Source: DASZFV01 sp035549075
GTDB lineage: Bacteria; Myxococcota_A; Polyangia; Fen-1088
NCBI GenBank assembly: GCA_035549075.1
Contig: DASZRT010000082.1
Span: 3,811 to 67,810, forward strand
Length of the DNA stretch: 64,000 nucleotides
Direction: 5' to 3'
Positions 25,810 through 36,594 of this stretch are shown here, piece by piece. Positions within the stretch are counted from its first letter, which is position 1. Each line of letters opens with the position of its first letter. The notes under the pieces are model-generated. The model had not been told where the DNA came from. It saw nothing but the letters and a program-made list of their open reading frames with translations, and ran no database searches. Both the position numbers and the translations under genes were made by a program.

Positions 25810-26294
25810 CGAAGCGCAGCTGGTTGAAGGTGGTCGTTCCCATGATGGTGCTCGGCGGCGTCGCCGCGGTGACGATGCGCAGCTCGGTGAGCCGCGCGCA
25901 GACGACGCCCGCGCCGACGTGCGTGAGCGTCACCTATCCCTATGGCGCGTCGCCCAACCCGCAGCCCTCGTTCACGCTGGTCTACGACACGACGAACGGC
26001 GTGACGCTCACCGGGGCGAACCTCAACGTCGGGGTGCCGAACCAGATCTCCGGCACGATTCCCAAGACGATCGACGGCAAGCCGAACCCCGACTTCGATC
26101 GCCTCTACGCGCTCTTGATGAAGGGCATCGACGGCCAGCTCATCTCGGGCGTGTGCGTGCTCGGCCAGAGCGGCACCGGCGCGATCACGAGCGTGACGCT
26201 CAAGTCGGGCACGGGCGGCCAGCGGGTTCAGGTGTGCGAGGGCGCGCTCTGCGCGCACGTCAGCACGGCGGGCTTCCTCTTCACGACCAATTAG
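25806..26294 (+). CDS. Exported protein of unknown function
   Basis: The 162-residue protein has an N-terminal signal or anchor (about residues 8-30, ending near SRAQ). A beta-rich region follows with three Cys residues (TCVSV, SGVCVLG, QVCEGALCAH). No catalytic motif is visible and I do not recognise it. It overlaps the upstream lipoprotein gene by four bases (ATGA), so it is probably its functional partner at the cell surface. Its 3' end overlaps the convergent esterase gene by four bases. Confidence 0.75.
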   Translation: MTKRSWLKVVVPMMVLGGVAAVTMRSSVSRAQTTPAPTCVSVTYPYGASPNPQPSFTLVYDTTNGVTLTGANLNVGVPNQISGTIPKTIDGKPNPDFDRLYALLMKGIDGQLISGVCVLGQSGTGAITSVTLKSGTGGQRVQVCEGALCAHVSTAGFLFTTN

Positions 26295-26902
26295 GCTCGC
26301 AGGACGTCGGCGAGGAACGCGCGCGCGTCCTGCACCTCGCGGCCGCTGATCTGGTGGCCGAGGTCGGGGTAGACGCGCGACGAGACGCGCGCGCCCCAAG
26401 CCTCGAGCGCGCGCACGCTGGGCTCGACGACGGCCACGGGGATGCGCGGGTCCTGCGCGCCGTGCGCGACGAAGATCGGCGTCGACACGAGGCGCGCGGG
26501 CGACGAATCGTCGGAGTAGCGGCCCGACAGCACGACGCCGGCGACGGGCGCCGGCTTCCGATGAACGGCGAGCCACGCCGCGACCATCGCGCCCTGCGAG
26601 AAGCCCGCGAACACGACGCGCTCGCGCGGCCAGCCGCGGTGCCCGAGCTCGGCGTCGGCGTAGCGCGAGACCTCGTCGGCGGCGGCGCGCACGCGCGCGG
26701 GCCGGTTCTCCTCGGTCACGCCCGTGAGGCTGAACCACTGCCGCCCGCCGAAGCCGCCGTCGAACGGATGAAACCCGTCGGGCACGACGACCTCGACGTC
26801 GGGAAGCCCCTGAACGATCGCGCGCGCGACGTCCTCGACGCCCGCGGCGCTGTCGCCCACGCCGTGCAGGAACACGAGCAGCGTCGGTCGCTTCGTCGCC
26901 AT
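26291..26902 (-). CDS. Alpha/beta hydrolase, phospholipase/carboxylesterase type
   Basis: This 203-residue soluble enzyme has the short alpha/beta-hydrolase layout of the phospholipase/carboxylesterase family. It has an oxyanion segment LLVFLHGVGDS near residue 10, nucleophile GFSQG at about 121-125, an acid in FVAHGAQDPRIP near 173, and a catalytic His in DLGHQI near 184. It should hydrolyse a small carboxylic ester. It has no signal sequence, so it acts in the cytoplasm. The gene is monocistronic, convergent with the exported protein gene and divergent from the MFS exporter. Confidence 0.88.
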   Translation of the reverse strand: MATKRPTLLVFLHGVGDSAAGVEDVARAIVQGLPDVEVVVPDGFHPFDGGFGGRQWFSLTGVTEENRPARVRAAADEVSRYADAELGHRGWPRERVVFAGFSQGAMVAAWLAVHRKPAPVAGVVLSGRYSDDSSPARLVSTPIFVAHGAQDPRIPVAVVEPSVRALEAWGARVSSRVYPDLGHQISGREVQDARAFLADVLRA

Positions 26903-26940
26903 CTCCTTCTTTTACCCTGAACCTCGGCTAGATTGCGCCC

Positions 26941-28461
26941 GTGGCTCGGGACGACGAACACCCGCCGTCCCCGCGCGCGACGCGCCGCGAGTGGCTCGGC
27001 CTCGCGGTCATCGCGCTGCCGTGCCTGCTGTATTCGATGGACCTCACGGTCCTGAACCTCGCGTTGCCGCGCATCAGCGAGGACCTGCGGCCCAGCGCCG
27101 CGAAGCTGCTGTGGATCGTCGACATCTACGGCTTCTTCGTCGCGGGCTGGCTCGTGACGATGGGGACGCTCGGCGATCGCATCGGACGGCGGCGGCTCTT
27201 GCTCGCGGGCGCGGCGGCGTTCGGCGCGGCGTCGGTCGTCGCGTCGCTCGCGCGCAGCGCCGACACGCTCATCGCGGCGCGCGCCGTGCTGGGCGTCGCG
27301 GGCGCGACGCTCGCGCCGTCGACGCTCTCGCTCATCCGCAACATGTTCCTCGACCCGCGCGAGCGGCGGCTCGCGATCGGCGTGTGGATCTCGAGCTACT
27401 CGGCGGGCGGCGCGATCGGGCCGCTGCTGGGCGGCCTCGTGTTGCAATTCGCGCGCTGGAACACGCTGTTTCTCCTGGGCGTGCCCGTCATGTTGCTGCT
27501 GCTCGCCGTCGGGCCCGTGCTGCTGCCCGAGTTTCGCGACCCGAAGCCGCGCCGCCTCGACGTCGCGAGCGCCGCGCTGTCGTTGCTGGCCGTGCTGTCG
27601 GCGATCCTCGGCCTCAAGCTCATCGTGCAGGACGGTGTCGGCGTGTTGCCCGTGGCGGCGATCGTCGTCGGGCTCGCGCTCGGCGTCGTGTTCGTGAGGC
27701 GACAGAAGCGATTGGAGGTGCCGCTCATCGATCTGAGCCTGTTTCGCGCGCCGGCGTTCAGCGCCTCGCTCGCGACGTACCTGTGCGGCGCCCTCGTGAC
27801 GTTCGGCTCGTACGTCGTCATCGGGCAGTACCTGCAGCTCGTGCTCGGGCAGTCGCCGCTCATCGCGGGGCTGTGGATGTTGCCCGGCTCGTTCGGCTTC
27901 ATCGTCGGCTCGCTGTTGACGCCGGCGCTCGCGCGCCGCGTGCGGCCGCGGACGCTCGTCGCCGTCGGGTTTTTCATCGCGTCGATCGGGTTCGCGTCGG
28001 CGGCGCGGCTCGTCGCGTTCGGCGCGCCCGGGCTCGTCGTCGCGACGATCATCTACACGCTGGCGATGTCGCCCGCGTTCACGCTGGGCACGGACTTCGT
28101 CGTGGGCGCGGCGCCGCCCGAGCAGGCGGGCGCGGCGGCTGCGATCTCCGAGACGGGCGCCGAGCTGGGCGGCGCGCTCGGCGTCGCCCTTCTGGGAAGC
28201 GTGGGCACGGCCGTCTACCGAGCGAGCCTGTCGAGCGCCGTCGCCGACGTTCCGCCCGCGGCGCTCGACACGCTCGGCGGCGCGACGGTCGCGGCCTCGA
28301 AGCTGCCGTCGACGGCGGGTGCGCACTTGCTAGGCGCCGCCCGCGCCGCGTTCACGCACGGGCTTCAGGTGACCGTCGTGCTCTGCGCCGCGATGTGCGT
28401 CGTCGCGGCGATCGCCGCGCTCGTGGGGCTCCCGCGCGGGCAGACGCGAGGCGCTGACTGA
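26941..28461 (+). CDS. MFS drug-efflux transporter, 14-TM DHA2 family
   Basis: The 506-residue protein starts at GTG 26941. It shows fourteen membrane segments and the family signature of the EmrB/QacA/SmvA group: an N-terminal LYSMDLTVLNLALPRISEDL in helix 1, the motif A GTLGDRIGRRRLL after helix 2, and a helix-5 GGAIGPLLGGLV. The proteins export organic cations or other toxic compounds by proton antiport. The substrate cannot be read. No regulator is adjacent; the esterase gene is divergent 38 bases away, and the SDR gene follows on the same strand. Confidence 0.92.
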   Translation: MARDDEHPPSPRATRREWLGLAVIALPCLLYSMDLTVLNLALPRISEDLRPSAAKLLWIVDIYGFFVAGWLVTMGTLGDRIGRRRLLLAGAAAFGAASVVASLARSADTLIAARAVLGVAGATLAPSTLSLIRNMFLDPRERRLAIGVWISSYSAGGAIGPLLGGLVLQFARWNTLFLLGVPVMLLLLAVGPVLLPEFRDPKPRRLDVASAALSLLAVLSAILGLKLIVQDGVGVLPVAAIVVGLALGVVFVRRQKRLEVPLIDLSLFRAPAFSASLATYLCGALVTFGSYVVIGQYLQLVLGQSPLIAGLWMLPGSFGFIVGSLLTPALARRVRPRTLVAVGFFIASIGFASAARLVAFGAPGLVVATIIYTLAMSPAFTLGTDFVVGAAPPEQAGAAAAISETGAELGGALGVALLGSVGTAVYRASLSSAVADVPPAALDTLGGATVAASKLPSTAGAHLLGAARAAFTHGLQVTVVLCAAMCVVAAIAALVGLPRGQTRGAD

Positions 28462-28541
28462 CGCCGCGCGTGCCTCTGGAGACCGCGTCCAGATGAACGA
28501 TGGCCCACGGCGCGCGCGGGCGTGGCAACCTAGCGCGCGAA

Positions 28542-30083
28542 ATGTCCGACGACCCGCCCGCGACAAACAGCAACGACGCCGACGACGAGGCCGTCGCCCT
28601 CGCGACCCGCATCGAAGCCATCGTCGCCGATCCGAAGAAGTTTGCGGCGCTCTCACCCGACGTGCGCCTGCGTCTGCTCCAAGCCGCCGGCCGCCTCTCG
28701 CGCCCCCGTCGCGACGAGGCGCGCGCGCGCGCCAAGGCGTTCCGCCGGCGCGAGCGCGCCGCGGTCAACGCCGCCGACGAGGCGACGCTCGCGCGCACGG
28801 GCATCCGCGTCGCGCGCCGCGCGCCGCTGTACCCGACGCCGTCGCCGCTGCTCGGGACGTCGTCGTCTTCGGGCGACGCGCCCGCCGAACAGCCAGCCAC
28901 GGAAGCGCCGCGGCTGCGCGAGCCGGGCAAGTGCTACGTCTGCAAGGCGCCCTTCGTCGAGCTGCATGCCTTTTATGACCAGATGTGCCCGCCGTGCGCC
29001 GCCTTCAACTGGGAGAAGCGCCACCAGACGGCCGACCTGCGCGGCCGCACGGCGCTCATCACCGGCGCCCGCGTGAAGATCGGTTATCAAGCGTCGATCA
29101 TGTTGCTGCGCGCGGGCGCGCGCGTGCTGGTGACGACGCGCTTCCCGCGCGACGCCGCCCGCCGCTACGCCGCCGAGCCCGACTTCGCCACCTTCGCGCC
29201 GCGCCTGCGCATCTTCGGCCTCGACCTGCGCCACACGCCCAGCGTCGAGCTGTTCGCGCGCCAGCTCGCCGCGCGCGAGGAGCGCCTCGACTTCATCCTG
29301 CACAACGCCTGTCAGACCGTGCGCCGGCCGCCTGGTTTCTACGCGCACCTCATGGAAGGCGAGCGCGCGCCCGCCGAGGCGCTGCCGCCCGCGGCGCACG
29401 AGGTGCTGCGCGACTTCCACGCGATGCGCGCCGAGGCGACCGCCGACGCGCGCGGCCTCGTCGACGCGCCCGAGCTGTCGCAGGCGGCGCTCGCGCCGGA
29501 AGATCGCGCGCTCGCTGGGTTGAAAGACGACGCGCGCCTCACGCTGTTCCCGGCGGGGCAGCTCGATCAGGATCTGCAACAGGTCGATCTGCGCACGCTC
29601 AACAGCTGGCGCCTCAAGATCGGCGAGGTGCCCACCGTCGAGCTGCTCGAGGTGCAGCTCGTCAACGCCGTCGCGCCGTTCGTGCTCACGGCGGCGCTGC
29701 GCCCGCTGCTCGCGCGCGACGGCCGCCGCGACAAGCACGTCGTCAACGTGTCGGCGATGGAGGGCCAGTTCTACCGCGGCCACAAGACCGACAAGCACCC
29801 GCACACGAACATGGCGAAGGCCGCGCTCAACATGCTGACGCGCACGTCGGCCGCCGACCTCGTCAACGACGGCATCCACATGAACAGCGTCGACACCGGC
29901 TGGATCACCGACGAAGATCCGGCCGTGATCTCCGCGCGCAAGGTCGAGGAGCACGGCTTCTCGCCGCCCCTCGACATCGTCGACGGCGCCGCCCGCATTT
30001 GCGACCCGATCTTCTCGGGCCTCAACACGGGCGAGCACGCCTTCGGCCTGTTCTTCAAGGACTACAAGCCGGTCCCTTGGTGA
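28542..30083 (+). CDS. Zinc-finger SDR-family oxidoreductase with altered active site
   Basis: The protein is about 513 residues from the ATG at 28542, with an upstream in-frame ATG at 28500 possible. The N-terminal 125 residues are Arg/Ala-rich and disordered-looking. A four-Cys element follows (C131, C134, C149, C152), suggesting a bound zinc ion. The Rossmann domain begins at ALITGARVKIGYQ, an SDR nucleotide-binding variant. The usual YxxxK catalytic pair is absent at its expected place: the segment reads HPHTNMAKAALNMLTRTSA, where Thr stands where Tyr is normally found. A Ser (NVSAMEG) and the Lys remain. The protein is longer than a usual SDR (about 250). It probably uses NAD(P) but the reaction is unclear. 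Confidence 0.82.
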   Translation: MSDDPPATNSNDADDEAVALATRIEAIVADPKKFAALSPDVRLRLLQAAGRLSRPRRDEARARAKAFRRRERAAVNAADEATLARTGIRVARRAPLYPTPSPLLGTSSSSGDAPAEQPATEAPRLREPGKCYVCKAPFVELHAFYDQMCPPCAAFNWEKRHQTADLRGRTALITGARVKIGYQASIMLLRAGARVLVTTRFPRDAARRYAAEPDFATFAPRLRIFGLDLRHTPSVELFARQLAAREERLDFILHNACQTVRRPPGFYAHLMEGERAPAEALPPAAHEVLRDFHAMRAEATADARGLVDAPELSQAALAPEDRALAGLKDDARLTLFPAGQLDQDLQQVDLRTLNSWRLKIGEVPTVELLEVQLVNAVAPFVLTAALRPLLARDGRRDKHVVNVSAMEGQFYRGHKTDKHPHTNMAKAALNMLTRTSAADLVNDGIHMNSVDTGWITDEDPAVISARKVEEHGFSPPLDIVDGAARICDPIFSGLNTGEHAFGLFFKDYKPVPW

Positions 30084-30087
30084 GCGG

Positions 30088-30110
30088 TCGCGGCTGTCCG
30101 CGATTTATTT
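30088..30110 (+). terminator. Intrinsic terminator shared by SDR and aldo/keto reductase genes
   Basis: TCGCGG-CTGT-CCGCGA (30088-30103) is a six-bp stem followed by TTTATTT, four bases after the SDR stop on the plus strand. The aldo/keto reductase stop codon lies inside the T-rich tail on the other strand, so the element also follows that gene and could work in both directions. Confidence 0.8.
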
Positions 30111-31181
30111 GAGGCGTTCAGCGGCGGCGCGGACGGCGGCCTCGGTGAGGTTGCCGGTCGAGCCGCGCGGATCGCGCGTGTTCTGGAAGTCGACCATCCA
30201 GCCGGGGTACTCGGCGGGCAGCGCGCTCGCGGCGTCGAGCTCGGCGATCTGCTCGGGCGAGAGCTTCAGGTCGACGGCCGCGAGGTTGTCGGCCAGCTGA
30301 TCGGGCCGCTTGGCGCCGATGATGACGCTGGTGACGAACGGTCGCGTCAGCAGCCAAGCGAGCGCGACGCGCGCGACCGACGCGTCCGTCGCCGCCGCGA
30401 CCGCGCGCAGCGCCGCGAGCACGCGCGGCAGGCGCTCCATGTTGACGGGCGGGAAGTCGAACGAGGCGCGCCGCGCGTCGGCGGGGCCCTTCTTCTCGGG
30501 ATCGAACTTCCCGCTCAGCAGGCCGCCCGCGAGCGGGCTCCACGGCAGGATCGCGACGCGCTCGGCCTGGCACAGCGGCGCGAGCTCGCGCTCGAGGTCG
30601 CGTCCCGCGATCGAGTAGTAGACCTGAGCGCTCTCGAAGCGCGCGAGCCCGCGCTCGGACGCGAGCGTGAGCGCCTTCGACGCCACCCACGCCGGCAGGT
30701 TGCTGAAGCCCACGTAGCGGGCCTTGCCCGCGCGCACGACGTCGTCGAGCGTGCGGACCGTCTCTTCGATCGGCGTCACTGGGTCGAAGCCGTGGATCTG
30801 GTACAGGTCGACGTGGTCGAGGCCGAGGCGCTTCAAGCTCGCGTCGATCGACGACAGGACGTGCGCGCGCGAGAGGCCGACCTGGTTGATGCCGGGGCCC
30901 ACGCGCCCGCGCACCTTCGTCGCGACGACCACCTGATCGCGCGGCCGCCCCAGCGACTTCAACGCCGCGCCGAGGATGCGCTCGCTCTCGCCGTCGGAGT
31001 AGACGTTCGCCGTGTCGATGAAGTTGACGCCGCCGTCGAGGGCCGCGCCCACGAGCCGCTCGGCGTCCGCGTCGCCGACCTGGCCGATCGCCCTGTAGAC
31101 GCCGCTGCCACCGAACGTCATCGTGCCGAGGCACAGCTCCGAGACGTAGAGCCCCGTCTGTCCCAGAAGGTTGTAGCGCAT
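30105..31181 (-). CDS. Aldo/keto reductase
   Basis: This protein of about 358 residues starts at ATG 31181, chosen because GGAGG lies six bases upstream; an ATG at 31187 adds two residues. The AKR fold is clear: FIDTANVYSDGESERILG holds the catalytic Asp and Tyr, VVVATKVRG holds the Lys, and VDLYQIHGFDP holds the His. Cofactor contacts follow in VGFSNLPAW and in the C-terminal SVIIGAKRPDQLADNL. Such enzymes reduce aldehydes or ketones with NADPH. The substrate is unknown. The gene is convergent with the SDR gene. Confidence 0.93.
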   Translation of the reverse strand: MRYNLLGQTGLYVSELCLGTMTFGGSGVYRAIGQVGDADAERLVGAALDGGVNFIDTANVYSDGESERILGAALKSLGRPRDQVVVATKVRGRVGPGINQVGLSRAHVLSSIDASLKRLGLDHVDLYQIHGFDPVTPIEETVRTLDDVVRAGKARYVGFSNLPAWVASKALTLASERGLARFESAQVYYSIAGRDLERELAPLCQAERVAILPWSPLAGGLLSGKFDPEKKGPADARRASFDFPPVNMERLPRVLAALRAVAAATDASVARVALAWLLTRPFVTSVIIGAKRPDQLADNLAAVDLKLSPEQIAELDAASALPAEYPGWMVDFQNTRDPRGSTGNLTEAAVRAAAERLK

Positions 31182-31321
31182 GGTCATCCTCCGTTGTCTG
31201 CGGGCGAGGCTAGCGCCTCCGCGGCGGTTTGGCCCGCGCGCGAGCTCGATCTCCGCGCGGCCGCCGGCGGCCGCGTGACGAAGAGCCGGCCGCTTTCGCT
31301 CCTCCCGGCGGCCGAGCGGGG

Positions 31322-32064
31322 TTACGGGCCGCGGACCTTTTCGATCGCGTCGATGGCCTCGAGGGTGCGCTTGGCGACGCCGTCGAGCAGCACGAGCAGG
31401 CGCGTCTGCCGCGCGTTGGCCTTGGGCTCGGCGGTCGCGATGACGAGGCCCAGGACCGCGGCCGCGTTTCGGAGATCGTGCGCGACGGTGCCCAGGTCGT
31501 TGCGCATCCGCTCGCCGAGGGCGACGGGGGCCGTAGGGGGAGCTTCGCCGTCCGGGAGCGCGCGCGCCATGACGATGACCTCGTCGGCTTCGGTGGCGGC
31601 GCTGGCGTGGATTTCGATCCGGGCGCCGTCGCTCACCCGCTCGAAGATCGCGGCCGGGGACGCGCCATCGCGGCCTCGCGCCGCCGCGGCGTAGGCGAGC
31701 GTCAGCGAACGGAGCGATCCCTGCGATGCCGAGGCGCCGCCGTCGCGTGAAAGGTGCTGCCACGACGTCATTCCGTCCTCGTCGACGGCGAGGCGGCTCC
31801 AGCGCGCGTTGGTGAGCTCGATCCGATCGGCGCGGACGACGCTGACGGCCAACGGCAGCTCGCGCATCGCGAGCCTCACGATGCGCGAGGCCGCCCTGCG
31901 CGCGCGGGCGCTGTCGTCCAGCTTCTTGACGAGCTCGCGGTACTTCAAGGCGAGCTTTCGATACTTTTCGAGCACGTCGTCGTCAGGCCGGCGCCTCGGG
32001 CGGGCGAGCGCGGGCGTCGCGGGGCGCGCCTTGCGCGCGCCCCGGCGCTTGTCGCCGCGCAGGC

Positions 32065-32068
<4 letters not shown>
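31322..32068 (-). CDS. PAS-type protein with a histidine-kinase dimerisation stub and no ATPase domain
   Basis: The 248-residue product starts at GTG 32068, overlapping the CheR-PAS stop as GTGA. A basic N-terminus leads into a coiled-coil-like stretch (LEKYRKLALKYRELVKKL). A PAS-like domain occupies roughly residues 60-175. The C-terminal end holds a HisKA-like helix with a candidate phospho-acceptor in VAHDLRNAAAVLGLV and a second helix, then stops. No HATPase domain follows, so it cannot phosphorylate itself alone. It might be phosphorylated in trans, for example by the kinase at 35821-36594, or act only as a scaffold. The longer frame running through the CheR gene is a shadow. The architecture call is moderately sure; the role is open. 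Confidence 0.75.
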
Positions 32069-34023
<1,955 letters not shown>

Positions 34024-34075
34024 GCGCGGCCTGGACTATACGCTCATGCGTCGGCGAGGCGGCGAATACCACGGA

Positions 34076-35083
34076 TCAGTCGTCGGCCAGCATCGCGCGC
34101 AGCACGGCGGCCTGCCGCTGGGCCAGCAGCGCCTTGTCGGCGAAGTGCTGGGCGTTTCGCTCGTTGTTCCGCTTGCGAAAGCGCTCGGCCATGCGCTCGC
34201 AGAGCCGCGCGTTCTCGTGCAGGTTGCGCACGGCGGCCCACAGCGCGGCCTCGCGCTCGGCGACGTGCTGCTCCTCGAGGATCGACGCCGTGAACGCGTG
34301 ACCGACGCGGCAGCGGAAGCGGAGCGGCTGCTCGCGCGTCAGCTCCCAGAGGGCGCCATGGCACTCCGGGCAGGTCAGGCTCGAGGGCTCGCCGAGCGCG
34401 TCGAGCTCCGCCTCCGCGGCGCCGGGGCCGCTGCGCGCGGTCTGCGGATCGAGATCGATCTCCTCCTCGCCTCGCCCCGGGGGGCCGTCCGGGGCGGCCA
34501 GCTCCTCGCGCGTGAGCCGCGCGATGAGGTCGGGCATGTCGCGCAGCGAGACGACGTGATCGACGGCGACGTTGTCGCGCGCGCTCGTCGGCATCCCCGC
34601 GAACGCGGCGGTCGCCGGATCTTGGACGACGGTGAGGCCGCCGCGCCGCTTGATCGCGAACAGGCCGCCAGTGCCATCGTCGAGCGCCCCCGTGAGGACG
34701 ACGCCGATGACGCGCGGGCCGTAAGCCCGCGCCGCCGAGCGGAACAGCGGGTCGACGGCCGGACGGCAGTTGTTCTCGCGCGGGCCGTGCGAGAGCTCGA
34801 CGTGTCCGTCCGCCAGCAGCAGGTGCCGATCAGCGGGCGCGACGACGACGACGCCTCTTTCGACGGGCGCGCCGTGCTCGGCGGCGCGCACCGGCAGGGC
34901 GCTCACGCGCCCCAGCACGCGAGCGAGGCCGTCCGACCCCTTTTCATGTCGATGAATTACGACGAAGATGGCCGCCGCGAGATCGGGGGGCAGCGGGCCG
35001 AGCAACGCCCCTAGCGCCTCGATCCCTCCGCCCGAGGTCCCGATCGTCACGATGTCGCGGTTCATCCTTTCAAGCCTAGCCAT
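34076..35083 (-). CDS. CheB-type methylesterase (no receiver) with zinc-ribbon tail
   Basis: The protein is 335 residues from ATG 35083, or 329 from ATG 35065. The CheB catalytic domain covers about residues 8-190: the Ser in IGTSGGG, the His in FVVIHRH and the Asp in GALDDGTGGL form the triad. It lacks the N-terminal receiver of classical CheB. A C-terminal region of about 115 residues has a CPEC...RFRC zinc-ribbon-like element and a helical tail. It would remove methyl groups from, or deamidate, a receptor-like partner. The same-strand order CheB, CheR-PAS, PAS/DHp is one transcription unit, and the response regulator at 35168 is divergent. The promoter for both directions must lie in 35084-35167. 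Confidence 0.9.
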   Translation of the reverse strand: MARLERMNRDIVTIGTSGGGIEALGALLGPLPPDLAAAIFVVIHRHEKGSDGLARVLGRVSALPVRAAEHGAPVERGVVVVAPADRHLLLADGHVELSHGPRENNCRPAVDPLFRSAARAYGPRVIGVVLTGALDDGTGGLFAIKRRGGLTVVQDPATAAFAGMPTSARDNVAVDHVVSLRDMPDLIARLTREELAAPDGPPGRGEEEIDLDPQTARSGPGAAEAELDALGEPSSLTCPECHGALWELTREQPLRFRCRVGHAFTASILEEQHVAEREAALWAAVRNLHENARLCERMAERFRKRNNERNAQHFADKALLAQRQAAVLRAMLADD

Positions 35084-35167
35084 GTTGGCGCCGGCCCATC
35101 AGCCGGGATGTCGAATACACAGCCGTCCCGATGTGGCGGGAAGGCCGCAACCTTATGCTGACGCCCT

Positions 35168-35824
35168 GTGACGGACGAGCACGTGAAGGTCTTTTTGGTC
35201 GATGACCACGCGGTCTTTCGAGAGGCGCTCGTCGCGTTGCTCGCGGCTCGCGCGCCCGGGATCGAGATCGTCGGTGAATGCGGCGACGGACGCGCGGCGC
35301 TCGCGGCGATCCCGGCGGCGGCGCCCGACCTCGTCGTGATGGACGTCGTGCTCGGGGGACCAAACGGCATCGCGACGGCGCGCGATCTGCGGCGCGTGGG
35401 CTACCGCGGCCACGTCCTCATGCTGACGGCCGTGCGCGAGCCGTCGTTCGTCGCCGAGGCGTTCGCGTCGGACGTCGAGGGCTACGCGCTCAAGGACGAC
35501 CCGGCGCAAGAGCTGCTCTCGGCGATCGACCGTGTCGCGAAAGGCAAGCGCTACCTGTCGCCGCACCTCGAGCGCTCGCTGCTCGCGACGTCGACGATCC
35601 CGATCGGGGCCCGTCGCGGCCTCGTCGAGACGCTGTCGCTGCGCGAGCGCGAGATCTTCAACCTCATCGTCGCGGGCTACACGAACCAGCGCATGGCGAA
35701 CGAGCTGTTCATCAGCGTCAAGACCGTCGAGACCCACCGCAGCCGCATCAACAAGAAGCTGCGCGTCCACTCGACGGGCGAGCTCATCCGGCTCGCCGCC
35801 TTGCACGGTCTGGTTTCCAGTTAG
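35168..35824 (+). CDS. NarL/FixJ-family response regulator
   Basis: This 218-residue regulator starts at GTG 35168. A receiver domain spans about residues 6-125 with phospho-acceptor D59 (LVVMDVVLGG). A LuxR-type helix-turn-helix follows at about 155-215 (LSLREREIFNLIVAGYTNQRMANELFISVKTVETHRS). It binds DNA as a dimer when phosphorylated. It is divergent from the CheB operon and convergent with a kinase gene that overlaps its end by four bases; that kinase is the natural phosphodonor. Its targets probably include the divergent operon. Confidence 0.92.
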   Translation: MTDEHVKVFLVDDHAVFREALVALLAARAPGIEIVGECGDGRAALAAIPAAAPDLVVMDVVLGGPNGIATARDLRRVGYRGHVLMLTAVREPSFVAEAFASDVEGYALKDDPAQELLSAIDRVAKGKRYLSPHLERSLLATSTIPIGARRGLVETLSLREREIFNLIVAGYTNQRMANELFISVKTVETHRSRINKKLRVHSTGELIRLAALHGLVSS

Positions 35825-36594
35825 CCGTCGTCGTCGGCCGCCAGGAACGGCAGGTCGATGTCGTAAACGGTGCCGGCGCCGGGCGCCGAACGGAGCGAGA
35901 CGTGCCCCTTCAGCTCAACGACGGCGCTCTGGATGATGTGGAGCCCGAGCCCGTGACGGCCCGGCTCGGCGGGCTCGCGCACCCGTCTCGTGCCGTCGGG
36001 CGCCGGCCGCATGCCGGGGCCGCGGTCGGCGAAATGAACGTGCAGCCGATCACGACGACGCGAGAAGATCACCTCGATGGGCGCGCCCGGCGCGTGGCGC
36101 GCGACATTCTGAAATAAGTTGGAAAAGAGCCGCTCGAGCGCGCGGCGATCCCAGCGGCCCCGGAGCCGCTTGAGGCCGTCTTGGCGGCTCACGAACACCG
36201 AGCAGCCCGCGCGCGCGAGCGCCTCGGCGTGGATCGCGATCGCCTCGCCTACGACGTCCTCGACGTCGACGTCGGCCTGTCCAATGGGAAGGCCGTCGCG
36301 CGTGGCGTGCGCATCGTCGACCCGCAGCTCGTCGACGATGGTGTTCGCCTTGGCGGCGAGGCGATCGATGCGTCGAACGAAGTCGAGCAGCTCGTCGTCC
36401 GAGGGGCGATCGCCCCCGCGGAGCTGGCTCACGAGGCGCTGAACGATCAAGCGAATCGCCGCGAGGGGGCTCACGACCTCATGGCATGTTGTACGAATTC
36501 GCTCGCCGAGCTCCTCGCGGGAGCCGCGTGGTGGCTCGGGCCGCGTGCCGCCGCCCATCGGGCGCCGACCGAGCTCGTCCCCACTCTCCGTCAC
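35821..36594 (-). CDS. Soluble histidine kinase (HisKA-HATPase)
   Basis: This product of about 257 residues begins at GTG 36594, which has a GAGG five bases upstream; an ATG at 36558 is a shorter alternative. There is no membrane segment. HisKA has H38 in TTCHEVVSPLAAIRLI. The catalytic domain has an N box in LERLFSNLFQNVARHA, G1 in DRGPGM and G2 in RHGLGLHI. It lacks a sensor domain of its own, so it may take signals from the PAS proteins of the neighbouring operon. It is convergent with the NarL-type regulator, its probable partner, with a four-base overlap. Confidence 0.88.
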   Translation of the reverse strand: MTESGDELGRRPMGGGTRPEPPRGSREELGERIRTTCHEVVSPLAAIRLIVQRLVSQLRGGDRPSDDELLDFVRRIDRLAAKANTIVDELRVDDAHATRDGLPIGQADVDVEDVVGEAIAIHAEALARAGCSVFVSRQDGLKRLRGRWDRRALERLFSNLFQNVARHAPGAPIEVIFSRRRDRLHVHFADRGPGMRPAPDGTRRVREPAEPGRHGLGLHIIQSAVVELKGHVSLRSAPGAGTVYDIDLPFLAADDDG

